This document shows positions 56,008-64,000 of a DNA stretch of 64,000 bases, piece by piece; position 1 is the stretch's first letter, and the number at the start of each line of letters is the position of its first letter. The stretch spans positions 980,337,721-980,401,720 of the forward strand of contig CM048744.1 in the NCBI GenBank assembly GCA_026315105.1, in the 5' to 3' direction. Source of the stretch: Locusta migratoria (taxonomy: Eukaryota; Arthropoda; Insecta; Orthoptera; Acrididae). The notes under the pieces are model-generated. The model did not search any database. It was not told where the DNA came from and was given only the letters and a program-made list of their open reading frames with translations. The position numbers and the translations under genes were made by a program.

Positions 56008-56124
56008 TCACCGTAACCCACAAAGATCACAAATAATACTAGAGGCGGTTAAAATTTCCTTATTTCTCTTCTCCTCTTCATAAGCGGTAACAAGAGCCTT
56101 AACGCTTCCTTCTGTCCACTCCAT
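56008..56124 (-). CDS. short Myb/SANT- or MADF-like peptide, possible exon
   Basis: From the ATG at 56124 the frame reads MEWTEGSVKALVTAYEEEKR and ends 18 codons later. The W..E.V..L...Y.E pattern is that of the first helix of Myb/SANT-like or MADF domains, common in PIF/Harbinger accessory proteins and insect DNA-binding proteins. Only one helix is present before the stop. A first exon is possible, but no acceptor or partner exon was identified. Low certainty. Confidence 0.25.
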   Translation of the reverse strand: MEWTEGSVKALVTAYEEEKRNKEILTASSIICDLCGLR

Positions 56125-56785
56125 TTCTACAAAAAATGAAAAGTAATCCTCAATCAACATGCTTTTTATAATTTCGATGGAAAACGTGAAGTAAAAATGC
56201 CAGTGATGGTATCCCGTACTAACCACGTGCCTTCGTTGTTTACAAAACAGTAGCTCGAGTCTTCTGTTGGGCAATCCAGGCGCTGCTTCAGCGCATGCGC
56301 AGTGTTCACCGCACTCGAAAATTTAAAACGCCACACTCGCATGGTGGTTGGCTCCTGATTTACACGATGGCAGGAAACCCGTACACGCTTCGAGTAGTAG
56401 ATTTTCGCATGAAAGTGGATCCTGTAAAAGGGTCTTAAAACTGGTACCGTGCTCCATGCCTGCCACCCTATGTCGCCGGTGTTCTGACAGTTATTGTCTC
56501 ACAAGTCCGCCAGTTGATCTTCTCACCACATATAATGAATTGTAAGAATGCGAAAACACAGTTAAAATCGATACCGTTCATTTAATTAACGTACATGGCT
56601 TATTATTTGTTTTGTCTCTGTTATAACAGTATTCAACTTTCAGTAACCTTGTAAAAAAACAGTATATCAATTTGTCATATCAAGAGTGCTATAATTTCTG
56701 GTTTTTAAACAAACCATTTACAAATGACATACGTTTAATAGTAAAATTTCCCTTGCTCTGAAATATTGGCTTATTATACATAAGT
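56125..56785. other. no recognisable feature
   Basis: No transposon motif. The small plus-strand ORF at 56348-56545 is unremarkable. Confidence 0.35.
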
Positions 56786-56985
56786 CGCGCGGGAGTAGCC
56801 GAGCGGTCTGGAGCGCCGCGTTACGGATCGCCCAGCTTCCTGCGTCGGAGGTTCGAATCCTCCTTCGGGCATGCATGTATGTGATGTCCTTAGGTTACTT
56901 TAAGTTAGTTTAATTAGTTTGTAAGACTAGGGACTGATGACCAACGTAGTTTGGTCCCATAACAATTACAAACATTTGGATATTT
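56786..56985 (+). repeat. SINE family 1, divergent subtype with best tRNA-like head
   Basis: The A box GGGAGTAGCCGAGCGGTCTG and B box GGTTCGAATCC are both near-consensus, followed by TTCGGGCATGCATG, GATGTCCTTAGGTTACTTTA, GGACTGATGACC and a tail. The head still resembles a Ser/Leu-type tRNA, closer to the presumed source than other copies. Confidence 0.88.
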
Positions 56986-57317
56986 TGAATTATACAAAAC
57001 TGAGAAAGCAATGAGTTATATTTCAACAACGCTGTCAGTTAGAAACTAGAAATGAATAATCTGTGCGCACTGCCGACACAGGAATGAACATTTCAGCGCT
57101 TAGTGTTGCCTGCCACATGTGTACCTGTTAGTCTGCCCTGACTATATGGCTGCTGCAGTCATTCAAACAGCTCACCCTCTCCTGACGGAAAACCCAGAAT
57201 GCATGTCTACCAAAGAGATTACTAATTGGTGTACATATACTAGACAGGAAACAGCTCAATTAAGACACTGAGTAACTTAAACGAACAAAATAATTGTTGG
57301 TTCTCATACACATTAGG
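56986..57317. other. no recognisable feature
   Basis: Ordinary sequence up to the terminal-inverted-repeat element. Confidence 0.4.
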
Positions 57318-58754
57318 TTCGTTCGAGTGGCCCAAAAGCTGATAGTTCCTGACAGTTGCTGACGATTTGGAAGGCCTCCACTGCGCATGCGCGCTTTTTC
57401 ACAGTTGCCAACTCCGAAGCCAACTCGAACGCTTATTTCACCTGTTTCGCATATTGGCCACCCATAGCGCTAGTTGGCATCTTTTCTCTCTACCGATGTT
57501 GAAAGTGAGGTTATGACTGGCGATATGTTATGCATTTCTCAATTGAGAAAACTATTTAAGTCGTCATGAAACATTTGCAATTTACCGTTAAACCAAAGTA
57601 TAATAATAAAGATTAACAAGACACATTTGCCTGCAAACCGTGTATCTGTCGAGTATAAAATTCGTGTGACGAAACTAGGTTAACTTGCGAGTCGCGATGT
57701 TACCAGACGACCGTTCCATCAAAACATTCTTCTTGAGAAAGCTCACGTTGACGTGAGGTGGCGGACCGGCGACGGACAGTGTGCATTCCGCCATTAGAAA
57801 TACATTGTGGATTAAATTCTGATCATAAACTTCGACAAAACGCAAAATATACGTAAACATGTCTCTCCATTTATAAATAATGTAGCAAATTTAACCTGAC
57901 AAAACCTCATACAAAAATGAGGTAAATTAGGATAGTTGTGTGTGAAAGGAATATTTGGTAACATACAACTTCATATGCATTTTGTCCCATTATTATGAGT
58001 TACAATAAAATTTAAAAAATGAAACACACAAAAATTTGCAGGTGTTGTGCAAGAATTATCATCGTACATGATTTTCCCAGAAGTTACACATTTCGTGTAG
58101 AAATGCCCACATTGGCACTAATAGATTTCTATAATATATAACCACAAGGAGAAATACGGAACAGTAATTGTGAGACGCTATAGTGGCACATATGTCGGTT
58201 ATAAAAATCTATCACTGCTAATGCCTGTTGTGAACTATATTATTCTTGTGTGTCAATCACTTCATTTACAGATGGCACAGAAAATCTCTGTAGGACTATT
58301 TTTACTTCATTTTCAGGCGAATATATCACAATCCAAACTGTAAAAACATACGCATTCATCTTTAAATTCGTGTTATGAAAATTTCCACACCTTTCATTTA
58401 TAGTATGTATGGGTGTAATAAAAAGGGGACGTACTGTATTAGAAGGCCACATAAGTTGAAAGAATGCCTGTCTAATATACAAACTCAGCCTCAATCAAGA
58501 GAAAATGGAAGACTTGGAACACAAACCTCTTCGTAAATGTGCAGGCTTGTCTTTTGGCCGAGGCTTGTTAAACGCTTTGGAGTCAGTCAGAAAACAGTTT
58601 GACGAAAATCCGCTGACTTAAACTTTCGGTCGCCAAGTATCAGCTCCGCCACTCGAACACCAGATTGGCCAGTCAGATATCGTCAGCAAGAGTCAGAAGT
58701 GCCACTCGAACGCCTCAAACTGTTCCTGACCGTCAGCAGCGCCACTCGAACGAA
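57318..58754. mobile_element. unclassified DNA element with GTTCGAGTGGC termini
   Basis: TTCGTTCGAGTGGC at 57318-57331 is perfectly repeated in inverse at 58741-58754 (14 bp). The right end carries two more direct copies of GCCACTCGAAC at 58648 and 58701, as subterminal repeats. Minus-strand frames at 57675-57860 and 58240-58494 have no recognisable transposase motif. Neither flank shows a convincing target duplication. Confidence 0.55.
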
Positions 58755-59460
58755 GCTATTGTGACAAGTAATTTCATACGTGCATTTTTATGTTAATGTT
58801 AAGCAGGAACCTGGGAGGGAATACTCACTTTACGGCTTATCCTAGAAGATAGATTAAGTAAAGGAAACCTACATGACACTGCGTTGGAATGGCGTCCATT
58901 CACTAATACTCTTTTTTAACCAGATTGGCAAAAATAATAATGTATTCAAAATATAATTTACAAGTTGAAAGTTCTCTTAAGGAATGATTCATTAAATAAA
59001 TGAACCACGTAATTGAATATGTATCGAAAGTTGAACTGAGTAATTATTAATTTCGTTAACTGTATGTATATGTCTGCCTATTAAGCCTACGTGATGGCGC
59101 AAGATTTTTATAATTAATCGCAACCAAAGCGTGTGCGAAGTACTGACAAATTAAACTGTGCTGTTGAACCATGATAACAATACAAACACTTTCAAACAAT
59201 ATTTGAAATTAAAAAATTATTTTTTAGAGATCCGGCCCATTAAAAGTCGCGGTTCTATTCAGCCAATCATCAGACAAGCCGATGGTGGGGCAAAGGGGTG
59301 GGGGTGGGAGGGGCTTACCAGTTCCGGCATACGCCTTACAACCAAGGGAAACCACAAGAAATCTTGGTTGAAATCGGGGTATCTGGACCGATTTAATTAA
59401 ATTTTTACTTAGATGTGAGTTAACAGACGTAATATATTTTAAAAAATGCATAGTCAACCA
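58755..59460. other. no recognisable feature
   Basis: AT-rich; no supported ORF or repeat. Confidence 0.4.
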
Positions 59461-59900
59461 TCAGCTGTTGATTGTTTTCAGAACTTTACCGGTTTCGGAT
59501 ATTATCCATCATCAGAAGAGTCTTAAAATTTTTGCAATTATGAATTGTACACAAGTTACAATGAAATGTGACATAACTTAGTAGTGTCATCCATAAGATG
59601 CTTACAAAATTAAACATATTGATTGATAACTACGTAGTTGATCTGATTTTCAGCGGATATGTCCGAGCAGGCTGTAGTAATAAATCGTTGCATATCATAT
59701 GATGTGGTTGGTATGTCATTGTAGACAGCATCTTTCAGCTTTCCTCCCAGAAAATTAAAGATTGAAATTGTTTGTTCTTTTTGTCCCTTGATTACAATAA
59801 GCAAGAAAGCATTAAGCATTTTAGATTCTCTTTCAAATACTCGGCACTTGCCTTAAATGTCAGTATAGGTAAAAATACTATGACTAGTCGCATAAATTGC
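59461..59900 (-). mobile_element. probable PLE terminal fragment
   Basis: The hammerhead-like motif at its left and an AT-rich body on the minus strand resemble the noncoding end of a PLE. There is no matching copy in the window and no coding region, so its extent is a guess. Confidence 0.4.
59479..59520 (-). ncRNA. hammerhead-like motif, best consensus in the window
   Basis: On the minus strand: CUU, CUGAUGA, stem II GGAU with AUCC (loop AAU), GAAA, ACCGGU, A at the cleavage position, then AAG which pairs with the leading CUU as helix I. Every conserved hammerhead nucleotide is present. Helix III is the tiny 2-bp type known from Penelope-like elements, which usually cleave as dimers. Confidence 0.62.
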
Positions 59901-60282
59901 ATGATTTAACTCTGTTTTTATCTTTATATAAAGATAAACATTATAAAATTGTTTTGCTTACTTGTTTGAATGATTTTTGATGGAAGACTGTAGAATTTAT
60001 TATGACAAATGAAAATAACATTTATATCTGAAAATTTACTTTCGACAGTGTACTATTCATTTTAGAGGACAAATATTTTTCTTGTGCATTAGTCTTCTTG
60101 AATGTAATGTAAACATGTAGTAACCCAAAACAAATGATAGTTTCCCAGTGTGGGTCAAAAACGACTCACATGGTACTAAAAGGGGCACAGAAAAATCCGG
60201 TACTTCTAATGTTAAAAACTGGAGTGAGAGGGTATGTGAAGTGACTATGCTTAACTGTGTGTGATTACTAACTGTAACAGCT
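59901..60282. other. no recognisable feature
   Basis: AT-rich spacer. Confidence 0.4.
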
Positions 60283-60365
60283 GAGCGGGAATGACCGCGT
60301 GGTCTAAGGCGATAGCTCACGAATTGCGCGGCCGCTTCCGTTGGAGGCTCTAGTCCTCCCTCGGT

Positions 60366-60435
<70 letters not shown>

Positions 60436-60531
60436 CCTTAGGGTAAAATAGTTAAAGTAGTGTGTATGTTAAAAGACCGATGACCTGAGCAATTTAGTCT
60501 TTAGGTCTTACACCAATTTACCAACTATAAT
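60283..60531 (+). repeat. SINE family 1 with internal (GT)n expansion
   Basis: Head GCTGAGCGGGAATGACCGCG, a weak B box (AGGCTCTAGTCC), CCTCGGTCTCGTGTG, then about 33 GT units (60369-60434), then the body GTTCCTTAGGGTAAAATAGT, GACCGATGACC and tail. The expansion sits where other copies have a short GTGTGTG. Confidence 0.75.
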
Positions 60532-60583
60532 TTATTTTTTCTTCTGATAAGTGAGGATCAAATTAACATTACCTTTAAATTGT

Positions 60584-63500
60584 TGTTGTTGTTATGGTCT
60601 TCAGTCCGGAGACTGGTTTGATGCAGCTCTCCACCCTACTCTATCCTGAGCAAGCCTTTTCATCTCCTCATAAGAACGACAACCCACATCTATTTGAATC
60701 TGCTTACTATACGCGTCTCTTGGCCTCCCTCTGCGATTTTTACCCCACACACTTCCCTCCAATGCTAAATTTACGATTCCTCGATGTCTAAGAATGTGTC
60801 CTACCAAGCGATCCCTTCTTTTAGTCAGGGTATGCCAAAAACTCCTTTTCTCGCCAATTCTGTTCAGTACCTCTTCATTAGTAATGTGATCTACCCACCT
60901 AATCTTCAGCATTCTTCTGTAGCACCACATTTCAAAAGCCTCTATTCTCTTCCTGTCCGCACTGCTTATCGTCCATGTTTCACTCCCGTACAAGGCAACA
61001 CTCCACACAAATGTCTTCAGAAAAGACTTCCTTACACTTAAATTAATATTCGATGTTAGCAAATTTCTCTTTTTCAAAAATGCTTTTCTTCCCATTGCCA
61101 TTCTGCATTTTATATCCTCTGTACTGCGACCATCGCATGTTATTTTACTACCCAAGTAACTAAACTCATCTACCACCTTCATTGTTTCGTTACCTAATCT
61201 AATTCCTTCACCATCGCCTGATTTTCTAAGACCGCATTCCATTATTTTTGTTTTGCTCTTGTTAATGTACATTTTGTACGCTCTCTTCAACACACTGTCC
61301 ATTCCATTCAACTGCTCTTCCAGGTCGTTCGCTGTCTCTGACAGAATTACAATGTCATCAGCAAAACGCAATGTTTTTATTTCTTCCCCCTGAACTATAA
61401 TCCCTATTCCAAAATTTTCCTTGCTTTCCTTCATCGCCTGCTCAATGTACAAATTGAATAACATCGGAGAAAGGCTACAACCCTGTCTTACTCCCTTCCC
61501 AACTGATGCTTCCCTTTCATGCCCTTCAAGTCTAATAACTGCGGTCTGGCTTTTGTACAAGTTGTAGATAACTCTCCTTTCCCTGTATTTTACCCCTGCT
61601 GACTTCAGAATTTGAAAGAGTGTAGTCCAGTCAACATTGTCAAACGCTTTCTCCAAATCTACAAAGGCTAAAAATGTAGATTTGCCTTTCCTTAATCTAT
61701 CTTCTAGGATAAGCCGTAAAGTGAGTATTGCCTCCCGTGTTCCTACGTTCCTCCTGAATCCAAACTGATCTTCCCCTAGGTCAGCTTCTACCAGCTTTTC
61801 CATTCTCCTGTAGATAATTCGTGTTAAAATTTTGCAACCATGACTTATCAAACTGATGGTTCTGTAATTTTCACACCTGTCTGCACCTGATTTCTTTGGA
61901 ATGGGGATTATTACATTTTTCTTAAAGTCTGAGGGTATTTCGCCTGTCTCATACATCCTACACACCAGTTCAAATAGTTTTGTCATGGCTGGCTCTCCCA
62001 GAGACTTTAGTAGCTCTGAGGGTATGTCATCTACTCCTGGGGCCTTGTTCCGACCTAGGTTTTTCAGGGCTCTGTCAAATTCATCTCTCAGTATAATATC
62101 TCCTATTTCATCTTGATCTACTTCCTCTTCCCTTCCTACAACATCGTCTCTCAGTTCATTTCCTTTGTAGAGCTGCTCTATGTACTCTTTCCACCTTTCA
62201 GCCTTCCCTTCTTTGCTGAGAACTGGTTTCCCATCTGAGTTCTTGATATTTGTAGAATTGCTTTTCTTGTCCCCAAATGTCTCTCTGATTTTCCTGTAGG
62301 CGGTATCTACTTTTCCCCTTCTTATACATTCTTCTACAGATTTGCATTTGGCTTCTAGCCACTCCTGCTTAGCCATTTTGCACTTCCTATCAATCTCATT
62401 TCTTAGTCGTCTGTACTCCATTTTGCCTGTTTCATTTACTGCATTTTTATATTTTCTCCTTTCATCAATTAAATTTAGTATTTCCTGTGTTATCCAAGGA
62501 TTTTTTGCAGGTCTTGCCTTTCTACCTATTTTGTCCTCTGCTGCCTTCACTATTTCATCTCTCAATGCTACCCATTCCTCTTCTACTGTTTTATTTCCCC
62601 CTGTTTCTGTCAATTGTTGCCTAAATCTCCCTCTGAAATTCACCAGAACTTCACTTTCCTTCAATTTATCTAGGTCCCATCTCCTTATTTTCCTACCTTT
62701 CTGCAGTTTTTTCAGTTTCAGCCTACAGTTCATGACTAACAAGTTATGGTCAGAGTCTATATCTGCCCCTGGGTATGTCTTGCAGTTAATAACCTGATTC
62801 CGGAATCTATGTTTTACCATTATAAAATCTATCTGATACCTTCCAGTGTCTCCTGGTCTCTTCCACGTATACAACCTTCTTTTGCGATTCTTAAACCACG
62901 TGTTTGTTATGATTAAATTATGTTCCGTGCAAAATTCTACCAGGCGACTTCCTCTTTCATTCCTTCTGCCCAGTCCATATTCACCTACTATTTTTCCTTC
63001 TCTTCCTTTTCCTACTACCGAATTCCAGTCTCCCATCACAATTAAGTTTTCCTTTCCCTTAACTGTCTGAATAATTTCCTTTAGCTCCTCATATATTTCT
63101 TCTATATCCTCATCATCGGCAGAGCTAGTTGGCATATAAACCTGTACTACTGTTGTCGGTGTTGGCTTCGTATCTATCTTGACAATGATAATGCGATCAC
63201 TGTGCTGGTCATAGTAGTTTACCCGCATTCCTATTTTCTTATTCATTATCAGTCCTACTCCTGTGATACCCCCAACTGATTTTGTATTTATAATCCTGTA
63301 CTCACCTGACCAGAAATCCTGTTCATCCTGCCACCGAACTGCACTAATACCCACTATATCTAACTTCAACCTATCCATTTCCCTTTTTAAATTTTCTAAT
63401 TTTCCTACCCGATTAAGGGATCTAACATTCCACGCTCCGATCCGTAGAATGCCAGTATTGTCTTTCCTGATGATAACATCCTCCTGAGTAGTCCCCGCCC

Positions 63501-63874
63501 GGAGATCCGAATGGGGGACTATTTTACCTCCGGAATATTTTACCCGAGAGGATGCCATCATCATATTTTCATACAGTAGAGCTGCATGTCCTCGGGAAAG
63601 GTAACGGCTGTAGTTTCCCCTTGCTTTCAGCCGTTCGCAGTAACCGTGTGGCAAAGCCACATTAGCTGATGTTACAAGGCCAGCTCAGTCAATCATCCAG
63701 ACTGTTGCCCCTGTAACTACTGAAAAGGCTGCTGCCCCTCTTCAGGAACCACACGTTTGTCTGGCCTCTCCACAGATACCCCTCCGCTGTGGTTGCACCT
63801 ACCGTACGGCTATCTGCATCGTTGAGGCACGCAAGCCACCCCACCTCGGCAATGTCTGTGGTTCATGGGGGTGG
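60584..63874 (-). mobile_element. full-length RTE-type LINE with 11-bp target duplication
   Basis: The element is 3291 bp. On the minus strand it has a GC-rich 5' UTR (63874-63661), one long ORF (63660-60601), a very short 3' UTR and an (AAC)n tail. The perfect direct repeat CTTTAAATTGT (60573-60583 and 63875-63885) flanks it exactly at both ends. Complete length, an open ORF and a perfect duplication point to a recent insertion. Confidence 0.95.
60601..63660 (-). CDS. RTE endonuclease-reverse transcriptase, 1019 aa, uninterrupted
   Basis: Residues about 72-310 form an exonuclease III-like AP endonuclease: GAWNVRSL (Asn 78), DIVGISAVRW (101-110), VMGDWNSVVG (Asp 211, Asn 213), YQIDFI (275-280) and SDHNLL (His 305). 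Residues about 480-850 form the RT: NKAPGVDDIPSELL, NVIIPIPKKSG, QFGFRRNVGTREA, motif A FVDLEKAFD (Asp 668), motif B GVRQGCSLSPMLF and motif C FADD (768-769). The C-terminal region ends RAASNQSPD. The length is normal for RTE. It nicks target DNA and copies its RNA from the 3' end. Residue 107 is Ala where related proteins have the catalytic Glu (codon GCA at 63342-63340), which may abolish nicking. The start at 63660 is the first ATG of the open frame. Confidence 0.93.
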   Translation of the reverse strand: MALPHGYCERLKARGNYSRYLSRGHAALLYENMMMASSRVKYSGGKIVPHSDLRAGTTQEDVIIRKDNTGILRIGAWNVRSLNRVGKLENLKREMDRLKLDIVGISAVRWQDEQDFWSGEYRIINTKSVGGITGVGLIMNKKIGMRVNYYDQHSDRIIIVKIDTKPTPTTVVQVYMPTSSADDEDIEEIYEELKEIIQTVKGKENLIVMGDWNSVVGKGREGKIVGEYGLGRRNERGSRLVEFCTEHNLIITNTWFKNRKRRLYTWKRPGDTGRYQIDFIMVKHRFRNQVINCKTYPGADIDSDHNLLVMNCRLKLKKLQKGRKIRRWDLDKLKESEVLVNFRGRFRQQLTETGGNKTVEEEWVALRDEIVKAAEDKIGRKARPAKNPWITQEILNLIDERRKYKNAVNETGKMEYRRLRNEIDRKCKMAKQEWLEAKCKSVEECIRRGKVDTAYRKIRETFGDKKSNSTNIKNSDGKPVLSKEGKAERWKEYIEQLYKGNELRDDVVGREEEVDQDEIGDIILRDEFDRALKNLGRNKAPGVDDIPSELLKSLGEPAMTKLFELVCRMYETGEIPSDFKKNVIIPIPKKSGADRCENYRTISLISHGCKILTRIIYRRMEKLVEADLGEDQFGFRRNVGTREAILTLRLILEDRLRKGKSTFLAFVDLEKAFDNVDWTTLFQILKSAGVKYRERRVIYNLYKSQTAVIRLEGHEREASVGKGVRQGCSLSPMLFNLYIEQAMKESKENFGIGIIVQGEEIKTLRFADDIVILSETANDLEEQLNGMDSVLKRAYKMYINKSKTKIMECGLRKSGDGEGIRLGNETMKVVDEFSYLGSKITCDGRSTEDIKCRMAMGRKAFLKKRNLLTSNINLSVRKSFLKTFVWSVALYGSETWTISSADRKRIEAFEMWCYRRMLKIRWVDHITNEEVLNRIGEKRSFWHTLTKRRDRLVGHILRHRGIVNLALEGSVWGKNRRGRPRDAYSKQIQIDVGCRSYEEMKRLAQDRVGWRAASNQSPD

Positions 63875-63885
63875 CTTTAAATTGT

Positions 63886-64000
63886 ACATAACAGAACTTC
63901 CCTTTCGTCAATGACAAAATTAATATAGCAAATTACAACAAAGTACATCTGTGAATTACGAGAGGACGATTAATCTTTTCTTTGAAAAATTCTTTTGAAG
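63886..64000. other. window end, flanking DNA
   Basis: AT-rich flank after the target duplication; nothing recognised. Confidence 0.5.

Noticed and set aside
56786..56870. Functional tRNA gene
   Set aside because: The promoter boxes are good, but the sequence continues into the SINE family 1 body and tail and lacks a clean acceptor stem.
61901..63487. Plus-strand ORFs opposite the RTE gene
   Set aside because: They are antisense shadows of the intact 1019-codon RTE ORF.
1..64000. LTR retrotransposon or endogenous retrovirus
   Set aside because: I found no paired long terminal repeats, primer-binding site, protease or integrase; all RT domains are LINE or PLE type.
1..64000. A multi-gene biosynthetic, defence or toxin system
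   Set aside because: No cluster of non-transposon genes is visible; the novelty lies in element structure and RNA motifs.

Overview
The window is intergenic, repeat-dominated nuclear DNA of an insect. An orthopteran (grasshopper or locust, for example Schistocerca) is my best guess. That guess rests on recognising from memory the tRNA-headed SINE present in about 14 copies, the RTE and CR1/jockey-like LINE families, and mariner and Penelope-like elements typical of large orthopteran genomes. It is not a database result. I see no convincing single-copy host gene, no operon-like structure, no CRISPR array and no rRNA. Almost every long ORF is a transposable-element protein, usually broken.

Layout. 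0.6-4.2 kb: two RTE fragments fused in one orientation (-), then two CR1-like LINE copies (family A, +). 6-9 kb: a SINE, a mariner deletion derivative with long terminal inverted repeats, a LINE family B fragment, simple repeats and the 3' end of an RNase H-type LINE. 8.8-12.3 kb: a jockey-like LINE (family C, +) split by a Penelope-like element (PLE, -, with a GIY-YIG domain) and by a SINE with a 12-bp target duplication. 12.8-20.1 kb: three copies of an unnamed noncoding repeat (here called Q), a PLE 3' part, a third LINE A copy split by a SINE, and two copies of a second SINE family. 21.3-22.5 kb: a Tc1-like transposon. 24.5-27.4 kb: one RTE copy broken by another LINE and by a 1.5-kb block. 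28.2-30.4 kb: two LINE A copies in and next to a mariner pseudogene. 31-36 kb: an RTE 3' end, a mariner remnant, a long LINE B copy and an RNase H LINE. 38.3-39.5 kb: a SINE split by a fold-back PLE-like insertion. 41-43.6 kb: RTE and LINE B fragments and a 15-bp minisatellite. 45.8-47.6 kb: a palindromic mariner carrying a 1.1-kb insertion. 48.1-52.2 kb: a SINE-LINE B chimera inserted as one unit, then a LINE B copy split by a PLE-like insert. 53-60 kb: PLE 3' regions, SINEs, a mariner relic and an unclassified terminal-inverted-repeat element. 60.6-63.9 kb: a full-length RTE with an uninterrupted 1019-codon ORF and an 11-bp target duplication.

How the parts relate. LINE proteins (RTE, A, B, C and RNase H types) supply endonuclease and reverse transcriptase for target-primed reverse transcription. 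The SINEs have RNA polymerase III promoter boxes but no protein and must borrow that machinery; the SINE-LINE chimera at 48-49.7 kb looks like a record of such a reaction with a template switch. PLE-related loci repeatedly carry a compact CUGANGA / stem II / GAAA fold, which is the layout of hammerhead ribozymes known from Penelope-like elements. The strongest observations are the SINE-LINE chimera, the recurring hammerhead-like motifs, the intact RTE (with a conserved endonuclease Glu apparently changed to Ala), the fold-back PLE-like insertion, the palindromic mariner and the Q repeat family.
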